The notes beneath the pieces were generated by a model. That model was given only the letters and a program-made list of their open reading frames with translations, was not told where the DNA came from and did no database searches. Positions 6,962-14,231 of a stretch of 28,502 nt of DNA are shown piece after piece. Made by a program: the position numbers and the translations under genes. Source of the stretch: an uncultured Erysipelotrichaceae bacterium (GTDB lineage Bacteria > Bacillota_I > Bacilli_A > Erysipelotrichales > Erysipelotrichaceae); contig CAJUGR010000007.1 of the NCBI GenBank assembly GCA_910586285.1, positions 1 through 28,502 of the forward strand. The letters are read 5' to 3'. The first letter of the stretch is position 1. Each line of letters starts with the position of its first letter.

Positions 6962-8752
6962 TTATTTTAACGTCTCTTCAATTCCCACCATTCGCAACAG
7001 CTCCAGTGCATTGGTTGTCGTTGAGCGCCCATCGCGCAAGCGATAATCAAAGTGGATTTCATCATCTTGATAATTTTCACTAAAATGATAATTATGTGCC
7101 ATGATGGCGGGATCCGCTTCCAGATCACATAGTTCAAAATCATGTGTGGACACTATGGTGATAATGGTCGGACAATGCAGCTTGCGAATGATGGTTTTGG
7201 CACACAAAATGCGATCGGCGCTGTTGGTGCCTTTAAAAATTTCATCAATCAGTACCAGCATCGGCTGTTTTTGATCAGAAAGATCGACAATTGATTTTAA
7301 TCGCAATAATTCCGCATAAAACGTCGAAATACCGGCATTCACATCATCCCGTATCCGAATCGAAGTCAGCACTTGTAAAAAGGATGTGCGCATTTTTGCC
7401 GCACAAACCGGAGCACCGGCTTTACTTAATACACTCAAGGTTCCCAAGGTGCGTAAAAAAGTCGTTTTCCCACTCATGTTGGAACCGGTAATCAAATAGG
7501 TGCCGCTATGTAAAATCATTGAATTGGGAATCGCCTTTGCTTCATGAATCAGCGGATGTATTCCCTTGCTCACTTCCAACACCATTTCCTTTTGTTCACA
7601 GAATTCGGAAAAACACCATTGTTCCTTCACCAGTGCGATCACACTCAATGAGATGAGCGCTTCCATTTCACCGATGGCCTCACACCATGATAACACGGCA
7701 CTGCCATATTTTGTCCGCCATTGCGCAAAACATACAACGGATGCTACATCAATCGGAAACAGTGCCCCGACAATCCATACCGCAAATAAATTATGCCTTA
7801 GTCCGATCAAGTCCATAACACGTCGCAGCCGGTTCATCCCTTCCCAGCCTTGATTGGTTGCTTGCTGAAGATCATACAATATTTCATTTTGAAAGGAACC
7901 TTGCTTCATGCAAGCAAAAAGTGAGCGATAATCTTTTAGGGTTGAGACATAATTCACTGCCGATGCCAGCTCTTCACTGCAGCGATGACGAATCACAAAG
8001 CTGACGATGAGATGAAACAAGATGAGAATGGCCGCATAACCATATGGAAGAACTTGAAAAAGCCCAAGCAACAGAAACACAATGATGAGGAAGCTTAATG
8101 AAAAAGATGCCCAAACAAACCATGCAGGAAAAGTTGTCATTCGCTTCTTTACATCGGAAAACGATGGTTCCTGATGGTGATGATAATCATTTTTAAAGCA
8201 TTGAATGCGGCCGGCAAATTCCATCCACCAATCCGGCTGTGTCAATAATTCACGAATCGCATCTTGGCGTAATAAAATCTTTCGCGGTTCCCTTTCCCCT
8301 TCCAACAACAGGGATGAAAGTCGCTCACAGCCATAAGAGGTTACACCGAAGTTCAGATATTGAAAGAGGGATTGGTTGCCCAACAAATCCAGATCATCAC
8401 TAAGCGGATTGGTTATTTTTTGATGCGCAGTTCCTGTGTGTGCTTTTATACGCCACGTATCATCACAACGATCACATAGCTTTTGCGTCACTTTGATTTT
8501 TGCCTGTAACATTGCGATCTGTGCGGTAATCTTTTGATGCCGCACCACCAACCAAACAAACATCATCAAACAAAGGAAGGTCAAGCCATAAATAAGCGAG
8601 TTTCCGCTTTGATCGGCATAGATCGCCGCTACCAGTGCTGCACTCATCAAAACGATACGCCACGTACTGAGGGAACGCGATGTGCGCTCCCAAGGTTTTA
8701 TTTGTTCCTGAAATTGTTGAAATTGCTTCTGCCAATGTTCCAGCTTGCTCAT
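6962..8752 (-). CDS. membrane-anchored MutS-like ATPase
   Basis: This encodes 596 residues. The C-terminal part is a MutS-type ABC ATPase: Walker A GSNMSGKTT (423-431), the loop and signature region DDVNAGISTFYAEL (469-482), Walker B LVLIDEIF (499-506) and STHD (535-538). Residues 120-205 and 265-400 resemble the MutS core/lever region. The mismatch-recognition domain of true MutS is absent. Instead there are hydrophobic pairs at about 31-47 and 53-71 and again at 208-233 and 236-254, with a weaker one at 322-343, so the protein should sit in the membrane. Such MutS-related proteins occur in Firmicutes and Bacteroidetes without an agreed role; it should not be called mismatch repair MutS. GAGGGTGA precedes the ATG. 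Neighbours are parC upstream and nudF downstream, each with separate signals. Confidence 0.85.
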   Translation of the reverse strand: MSKLEHWQKQFQQFQEQIKPWERTSRSLSTWRIVLMSAALVAAIYADQSGNSLIYGLTFLCLMMFVWLVVRHQKITAQIAMLQAKIKVTQKLCDRCDDTWRIKAHTGTAHQKITNPLSDDLDLLGNQSLFQYLNFGVTSYGCERLSSLLLEGEREPRKILLRQDAIRELLTQPDWWMEFAGRIQCFKNDYHHHQEPSFSDVKKRMTTFPAWFVWASFSLSFLIIVFLLLGLFQVLPYGYAAILILFHLIVSFVIRHRCSEELASAVNYVSTLKDYRSLFACMKQGSFQNEILYDLQQATNQGWEGMNRLRRVMDLIGLRHNLFAVWIVGALFPIDVASVVCFAQWRTKYGSAVLSWCEAIGEMEALISLSVIALVKEQWCFSEFCEQKEMVLEVSKGIHPLIHEAKAIPNSMILHSGTYLITGSNMSGKTTFLRTLGTLSVLSKAGAPVCAAKMRTSFLQVLTSIRIRDDVNAGISTFYAELLRLKSIVDLSDQKQPMLVLIDEIFKGTNSADRILCAKTIIRKLHCPTIITIVSTHDFELCDLEADPAIMAHNYHFSENYQDDEIHFDYRLRDGRSTTTNALELLRMVGIEETLK

Positions 8753-8786
8753 AACATCACCCTCTTTGTTTTAATCTGTGTTCTGC

Positions 8787-8814
8787 ATGATAACACATCG
8801 TGAAAAAGCGGCAA
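8787..8814 (-). promoter_or_regulatory. candidate promoter of the MutS-like gene
   Basis: TTGCCG (8809-8814), a 16-base spacer and TATCAT (8787-8792) preceded by TG form a plausible extended promoter. The -35 lies inside the 3' half of the parC terminator, so the two elements overlap. Confidence 0.4.
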
Positions 8815-8824
8815 AACAGCCGCT
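8803..8824 (-). terminator. Rho-independent terminator after parC
   Basis: AGCGGC-TGTTTT-GCCGCT followed by a run of four further T lies 6 bases past the parC stop codon. Confidence 0.8.
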
Positions 8825-8829
8825 GTGCA

Positions 8830-11316
8830 TTATAAATCCAGATTGAATTCTTCAAATTCCACCGGTTTATCTTCTTCTTGATGAAGTTCAATCATCTTCG
8901 CTGTTGTTAATGGCAGAATCAAATAGAAGTTCGCTAATGTCCCCCATGGCTGCGAGAAAGTTGCCTCTTTACTCATCAACGTAATATCCTTCATGGCGAT
9001 GCGTCGATATACCTCCTCCGCAATGACCACTTCCGTATTCATTTCCCCTACTTCAATATAGCGGATCTGATAGGGCTTGGATTTTACTTTCTTACAAATC
9101 ATATTGCCTTTTACCGGTCGTCCGGTAATATCAATATCCGATAATTTGATCCGCTTCATCGCCCCTTGATCACTGATGACCAACAACTGAGAGGCATCAC
9201 CATGATAAATTGCGGCATCTACAATGACATCTTGAACCAAGTTCATGGCTTTAACACCTTTTGATTTGGGCGCTGTCGCCGGAAGCAGCGCAAGCGGATA
9301 ACGACTCATAAAGCCATTGCGGGTACAGATGAGAACTTCATCTCCCTCATAAGCCAATAACGAAACCACCGTATGATCACCGTCACCAAGTTTCATATTT
9401 GTCATGGTCTTGTTGTTACGGGTAACCTCATAATCTTTGAGGGCGCTCTTTTTGATCATACCATTGGCACTGACGGTAATGATATACGCCTGAGTGGCGA
9501 ATTTCTCCACGACATAGGCATTGGTGATCTTTTCTTCACCGCTGATTTTCAGCACATTATTCAAATGGGTTCCGATGTCCTTCCATTTTCCTTCTTCTGC
9601 CTCATAAACCGGCAGATAACCATAGGTTCCCTGAGTGGTAAAGAATAAAATATGATCCAGGGTATTGACTTCTCCGGCCGCTACCAACTGATCGCCTTCC
9701 TTCAAGCCGGTCATCGCCTCATTGCTGGCTTGGTAAGAGCGCATTGATACTTTTTTAGCGTAACCGTCTTTGGACAAAGTAAACATGACTTGTTCATTGG
9801 CTACCATGGAAACCTTATCAATGACGATTTCTTCAATTTCTGCTTCAATTTTGGTTAAGCGTTGGCTCGCAAATTCCTTTTTAACTTCATTACACTCTTG
9901 AATAATAACTCTTTTTAACAGCTTATCATTGGATAAAATATTCTCCAATTCAGCAATTTCCGCTTCCAACTGTTGATGTTCCTCTTTTAACAGGGTCACA
10001 TCGGTATTGGATAAACGATATAAGCGCATCGTCACAATCGCTTCGGCCTGATCTTCACTGAACGCAAAACGATCGATCAACCGCACTTTGGAATCCGCTT
10101 TATCCTTCGCACTGCGAATCAGCGCAATGACCTCATCCAGTACGGAGATCGCCTGAATCAAACCATCTAAAATATGGCAGCGTTTTTGTTTACGTTTTAA
10201 CTCAAATTCACTGCGGCGGCGAACTACGCTTTCCCGATGGGCAATAAACGCATCCAGCATCTGCGCCAAACCCATTTGCATCGGTCGCTTGTTGACAATC
10301 GCAATCACGTTATAGTTATAAGATACCTGAAGATCGGTATTCTTATAAAGATAATTCAAAATCAGTTGGGCATCCGCATCTTTTTTGATGTCAATGACTA
10401 CGCGTAAGCCGTTACGATCCGATTCATCGCGCACATCGAGGATACCCTCAATTTTTTTATTCAGCCGTACATCATCAATACGTTTCACCATATTGCTTTT
10501 GACAACTTCATAAGGAATCTCTTTGACGATGAGCTGTTGAACCGTTTTACTTTGTACTACTTCGACTTTAGAGCGGATCATAATCTTGCCTTTACCGGTG
10601 GTAAAAGCATCGATAATGCCTTGTTTGCCTTGAACAATACCGCCGGTCGGAAAATCCGGTCCCTGTACATACTCCATTAATTCCTCTAAAGTAGACTCGG
10701 GAAATTGAATGCGATAGATGACCGCATCAATCACTTCACCCAGATTATGCGGCGGAATATTGGTCGCATAACCAGCTGCGATTCCGGTAATACCGTTGAC
10801 TAACAAGTTAGGATAACGAGCCGGTAACACCGTTGGTTCATATTCTGTATCATCAAAGTTTAAACTCCATGACACGGTATCTTTATCAATATCCATTAAC
10901 AGGTATTCGGATATTTTGGATAATCGCGCTTCCGTATAACGCATCGCAGCGGCCGGATCATCATCGATCGAACCGTTGTTTCCCTGCATATCAATTTGCG
11001 GATTGCGAATTTTCCATTCCTGTGACATTCGCACCATCGCATCATACACGGAGGTATCGCCATGAGGATGATAATTGCCGATGACTAAACCAACCGTTTT
11101 AGCGGATTTACGATAGCCTTTATCATAGCGATTGCCGTCCATATACATCGCATAAAGAATACGGCGCTGTACCGGCTTTAAGCCATCGCGCGCATCCGGT
11201 AAGGCACGATCCTGAATAATATATTTGGAATAGGAACCAAAGCGATCGCCCATGATCTCTTCTAACGGTGTTTCAATGATTTGTTGGTGCTGAAGCGTAA
11301 ACTCCGGCTTTTTCAT
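8830..11316 (-). CDS. parC: DNA topoisomerase IV subunit A
   Basis: This is an 828-residue type IIA topoisomerase subunit that cuts and rejoins DNA to decatenate daughter chromosomes. The winged-helix region contains HPHGDTSVYDAMVRMSQ (84-99) and the catalytic tyrosine is Y127 in AAMRYTEARLS. A coiled-coil gate (about 350-490) and a six-bladed C-terminal domain (about 500-810) follow. The blades lack a clear GyrA-box, and pairing with parE supports ParC over GyrA. At the main quinolone-contact position (S80 in E. coli ParC) there is Thr88, and Asp92 stands at the second one. Its ATG overlaps the parE stop by 4 bases, so subunits are made in a coupled way. A terminator follows. Confidence 0.96.
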   Translation of the reverse strand: MKKPEFTLQHQQIIETPLEEIMGDRFGSYSKYIIQDRALPDARDGLKPVQRRILYAMYMDGNRYDKGYRKSAKTVGLVIGNYHPHGDTSVYDAMVRMSQEWKIRNPQIDMQGNNGSIDDDPAAAMRYTEARLSKISEYLLMDIDKDTVSWSLNFDDTEYEPTVLPARYPNLLVNGITGIAAGYATNIPPHNLGEVIDAVIYRIQFPESTLEELMEYVQGPDFPTGGIVQGKQGIIDAFTTGKGKIMIRSKVEVVQSKTVQQLIVKEIPYEVVKSNMVKRIDDVRLNKKIEGILDVRDESDRNGLRVVIDIKKDADAQLILNYLYKNTDLQVSYNYNVIAIVNKRPMQMGLAQMLDAFIAHRESVVRRRSEFELKRKQKRCHILDGLIQAISVLDEVIALIRSAKDKADSKVRLIDRFAFSEDQAEAIVTMRLYRLSNTDVTLLKEEHQQLEAEIAELENILSNDKLLKRVIIQECNEVKKEFASQRLTKIEAEIEEIVIDKVSMVANEQVMFTLSKDGYAKKVSMRSYQASNEAMTGLKEGDQLVAAGEVNTLDHILFFTTQGTYGYLPVYEAEEGKWKDIGTHLNNVLKISGEEKITNAYVVEKFATQAYIITVSANGMIKKSALKDYEVTRNNKTMTNMKLGDGDHTVVSLLAYEGDEVLICTRNGFMSRYPLALLPATAPKSKGVKAMNLVQDVIVDAAIYHGDASQLLVISDQGAMKRIKLSDIDITGRPVKGNMICKKVKSKPYQIRYIEVGEMNTEVVIAEEVYRRIAMKDITLMSKEATFSQPWGTLANFYLILPLTTAKMIELHQEEDKPVEFEEFNLDL

Positions 11317-13244
11317 TGTTCCACCTCCCCTTGATAATCTTCTTCCAAGGTAAACGATACGTTATCTTCAATCCAATCACGGCGCAGTTCCGCTTTATCG
11401 CCCATCAATACCGATACGCGTTTTTCCGCGACCACGGCATCTTCAATCGTGACTTGAATTAGCGTACGAGTTTCAGGACACATCGTCGTATCCCACAGCT
11501 GATCCGCATCCATCTCTCCAAGTCCTTTATATCGCTGTAAGCTATAACCCTTGGGAAAGGTTTTACGCAGTATATTCAATTCTTCGTCATTCCATGCATA
11601 CTGAATTTCTTTGCCCTTTTGCAGCTTATAGAGCGGTGGCAAGGCAATATACACCATGCCCTGTTCGATCAGTTCCCGCATATAGCGATAAAAGAATGTT
11701 AACAGTAGCGTTTGAATATGCGCACCGTCCGTATCGGCATCGGTCATGATGATCACCTTATGATAATTGGCGTCCTCCGCATGAAAGTTTGGTCCGACTC
11801 CGGCCCCCAGCGCATGAATAATCGTATTTAATTCTTCGTTTTTCTCAATGCTTGCAACCGAAGCACGTTCGGTGTTTAATACCTTACCACGCAGCGGCAA
11901 AATCGCCTGATATTTGGAATCCCGTCCTTGTTTGGCACTGCCGCCGGCAGAATCACCCTCAACCAAGTACAGTTCTTTTTTACGGGCATCCTTCGATTGT
12001 GCCGAAGCCAGTTTACCGGAGAGAATCTTTTCACTCTTACCTTTATTTTTCCCTTTACGGGCATCATCACGCGCTTTACGTGCCGCTTCGCGCGCCTGAG
12101 ATGCACGCGCCATTTTCTTAATTAAGGTCGTGGAAAGTTCCTTGTTCTCCTCTAAGAAATAACTCAGCTTTTCACACACCAGTGTTTCTACGGCAATTTT
12201 CGCTTCCGTAGTACCCAGTTTTCCCTTGGTCTGTCCCTCAAACTGCAATAAATGCTCAGGCACCCCCAAAGAGAGAATCACTGTTAAACCTTCACGAATA
12301 TCGCTGCCTTCAAAGTTCCTGTCCTTTTCCTTTAATAAACCGTTTTTACGAGCATATTCATTAAAGATTTTTGTAAAGGCACTGCGACATCCCGTTTCAT
12401 GTGTTCCCCCGTCCTTGGTACGAACCATATTGACAAAGGAAAACATATTTTCCTGATATTCATCGGTATACTGGAAAGCACAGTCAATCTTAATGCCGTT
12501 GACTTCACCGCCAAACGACACCGGTTTATGGAAAACCTGCTTATCCTCATGGAGATATTCAATAAATGCCTCCAGCCCGTTCTCATAATGATAACACTCC
12601 TGACGCACAAGATCCTTGCGCTCATCGCTAACGATCATCCGCAATCCTTTTAACAGGAACGCTTCTTCCTGTGCCCGTTCTGTAATCTGCGCAAAAGAGA
12701 AGTTTGTTGTAGAAAAGATTCGCTCATCGGGCATAAACCGCACCTTACTGCCGGTTTTATTGGTTTTGCCCAATTCGACAAGCTTGCCTACCTTACGACC
12801 GCCGTCCTCAAAACGCATCTGGAACATTTTGCCATCACGACATACCGTAACTTCCACCCACCGCGACAGCGCATTCACCACGCTGGCACCGACTCCGTGT
12901 AATCCGCCGGAAGTTTTATATCCCCCATCACCGGAGAACTTTCCACCCGCATGAAGTACAGTAAAAATTACCTGTAATGTGGAAACACCACTGGCATGGC
13001 GATCCACCGGCATACCGCGACCTTCATCCTCAATGCACATCACACCGTCTTTTTCAATAGTGATACGAATCGTATCCCCATGACCGTTTAAAGCTTCATC
13101 AATCGAATTATCGACAATTTCCCAAACCAGATGATGCAGACCTCGCCCATCCGTGGAACCGATATACATACCGGGACGCTTTCTGACCGCATCCAGTCCC
13201 TCCAGGATCTGAATACTGCTGGCATCATATGCCTTTTCGCTCAT
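11313..13244 (-). CDS. parE: DNA topoisomerase IV subunit B
   Basis: This is the 643-residue ATPase subunit. The GHKL ATP site includes the catalytic Glu42 and Asn46 in EIVDNSIDEAL, the glycine-rich lid GGLHGVGASVVNAL (113-126) and the QTK loop (338-340). The TOPRIM metal residues are in EGDSAGGSAKQGRD (from 429) and DADTDGAHI (502-510). Length is as expected for Gram-positive ParE. The start has AGGAAGGTGA about 8 bases upstream. It is first of the parE-parC operon, behind a leader hairpin and promoter, and is divergent from plsY, a common arrangement in Bacillota. Confidence 0.96.
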   Translation of the reverse strand: MSEKAYDASSIQILEGLDAVRKRPGMYIGSTDGRGLHHLVWEIVDNSIDEALNGHGDTIRITIEKDGVMCIEDEGRGMPVDRHASGVSTLQVIFTVLHAGGKFSGDGGYKTSGGLHGVGASVVNALSRWVEVTVCRDGKMFQMRFEDGGRKVGKLVELGKTNKTGSKVRFMPDERIFSTTNFSFAQITERAQEEAFLLKGLRMIVSDERKDLVRQECYHYENGLEAFIEYLHEDKQVFHKPVSFGGEVNGIKIDCAFQYTDEYQENMFSFVNMVRTKDGGTHETGCRSAFTKIFNEYARKNGLLKEKDRNFEGSDIREGLTVILSLGVPEHLLQFEGQTKGKLGTTEAKIAVETLVCEKLSYFLEENKELSTTLIKKMARASQAREAARKARDDARKGKNKGKSEKILSGKLASAQSKDARKKELYLVEGDSAGGSAKQGRDSKYQAILPLRGKVLNTERASVASIEKNEELNTIIHALGAGVGPNFHAEDANYHKVIIMTDADTDGAHIQTLLLTFFYRYMRELIEQGMVYIALPPLYKLQKGKEIQYAWNDEELNILRKTFPKGYSLQRYKGLGEMDADQLWDTTMCPETRTLIQVTIEDAVVAEKRVSVLMGDKAELRRDWIEDNVSFTLEEDYQGEVEQ

Positions 13245-13275
13245 CTCGTTTCACCTTCCTATATTGCACTCATGT

Positions 13276-13299
13276 AAAAAGTGGGCTTGCGCTCCACTT
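13276..13299 (-). promoter_or_regulatory. hairpin in the parE leader
   Basis: AAGTGG pairs with CCACTT. Inside it GC-GCAA-GC forms a GNRA tetraloop stem with one bulged A, and three T follow the stem. It begins within a few bases of the predicted transcription start and ends about 30 bases before the parE ATG. It could stabilise the transcript or act as a weak attenuator. The T run is short for a strong terminator. Confidence 0.5.
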
Positions 13300-13309
13300 A
13301 ACCTTAGTA

Positions 13310-13338
13310 ATATTATCAAATTTACCGATTTTTCGCAA
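13310..13338 (-). promoter_or_regulatory. candidate promoter of parE-parC
   Basis: TTGCGA (13333-13338), a 17-base spacer and TAATAT (13310-13315) give four of six matches at each box. The strongest pair in the short divergent region, it points into the parE leader hairpin. Confidence 0.45.
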
Positions 13339-13394
13339 GGACTGTTTTCATGGAAAAAGCGGAAAATGACCTTTTTTTCATTCATAAAGCATGA

Positions 13395-13400
13395 TAAAAT
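13395..13400 (+). promoter_or_regulatory. candidate extended -10 promoter of plsY
   Basis: TAAAAT preceded by TGA forms an extended -10 (TGnTAAAAT) 21 bases before the plsY ATG. No good -35 lies at the right distance. The resulting leader would be very short. Confidence 0.4.
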
Positions 13401-13421
13401 AATGAGCAGAGGTGAACAAAA

Positions 13422-14033
13422 ATGAATTGGATGATGATTTGTTACATTGCCATCGGTTATCTCCTCGGTTCCATTCCGTTTGCGTTGGTTATCGGAAAAC
13501 TGTTCTATCATACCGATGTTAGAAAATACGGATCCGGGAATTTGGGAGGAACCAACGCCGGACGTGTCTTGGGGAAAAAAGCCGGTATCGCAACCATAGT
13601 CCTGGATGTACTAAAAGTGGTTGTAGCCGTAGCGATCGTATCGCTTATCTTTCTCGACCCCGACAATGCCATCTGGGCCGGTGTTGCTGCTGCGTTTGGA
13701 CATTGTTACCCGGTATTTGCCGGATTTAAGGGCGGTAAAGCTGCCGCAACGCTCGTTGGTTTCCTGTTGAGTACAGCGATCTTTACCTTTCATAACGCAA
13801 TGTATGTGGTCATACCACTAATTGCTTTCTTTGTATTGTTATACTTATTTAAAATGGTATCATTAGCCAGCATGAGTATGGCGATCGTATCCAGCCTGTA
13901 CATCACTTTTATGCAAAACAATATCTCCATTACGATTGCCAGCTGGTTATTAAGCGTTTTGGTTGTCTATCGGCATCGTGTCAACATTGGTAAAATTATC
14001 AATCATACGGAAAACAAAATCACTTGGCTGTAA
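13422..14033 (+). CDS. plsY: acyl-phosphate:glycerol-3-phosphate acyltransferase
   Basis: This is a 203-residue membrane protein with five or so membrane segments. It uses acyl-phosphate (made by PlsX) to acylate position 1 of glycerol 3-phosphate, the first step of phospholipid synthesis. The three family motifs are present: GSGNLGGTNAGRVLG (37-51), HCYPVFAGFKGGKAAAT (from residue 104), and YRHRVNIGKIINHTENKI near the C-terminus. Length is normal. AGAGGTG stands 7 bases before the ATG. It is transcribed alone, divergent from parE, and ends at a strong terminator. Confidence 0.96.
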   Translation: MNWMMICYIAIGYLLGSIPFALVIGKLFYHTDVRKYGSGNLGGTNAGRVLGKKAGIATIVLDVLKVVVAVAIVSLIFLDPDNAIWAGVAAAFGHCYPVFAGFKGGKAAATLVGFLLSTAIFTFHNAMYVVIPLIAFFVLLYLFKMVSLASMSMAIVSSLYITFMQNNISITIASWLLSVLVVYRHRVNIGKIINHTENKITWL

Positions 14034-14049
14034 CAGCCCAAAAAATCTG

Positions 14050-14075
14050 GCGTGATTCACTTCACGCTTTTTTTT
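14050..14075 (+). terminator. Rho-independent terminator after plsY
   Basis: GCGTGA-TTCACT-TCACGC followed by eight T lies 16 bases past the plsY stop codon. Confidence 0.85.
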
Positions 14076-14195
14076 GTTTTTATAACCGAGTCATATCGTG
14101 CCTCATGAAAATCTATCATCATTGTTTTTTATGACAAAGAATCCTTGTTTTTGTGTCAATATTAAGAAATTGTAAGAACGATTCATCGAATTTCT

Positions 14196-14204
14196 TGATA
14201 TAAT
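14196..14204 (+). promoter_or_regulatory. extended -10 promoter of the P-type ATPase gene
   Basis: TGATATAAT is a perfect extended -10 (TGnTATAAT), 27 bases before the start codon. The -35 at the expected distance is poor. No riboswitch or regulator operator was recognised in the preceding 120 bases. Confidence 0.45.
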
Positions 14205-14231
14205 AATACTATAAAAAGTGGAAGTGAGATC

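Noticed and set aside
11852..12125. Several overlapping plus-strand frames opposite parE
   Set aside because: They are antisense shadows of a conserved, densely coded gene and have no family features.
13251..13511. 86-codon minus-strand frame across the parE-plsY region
   Set aside because: It covers both divergent promoters and the plsY start on the opposite strand; no site or family.
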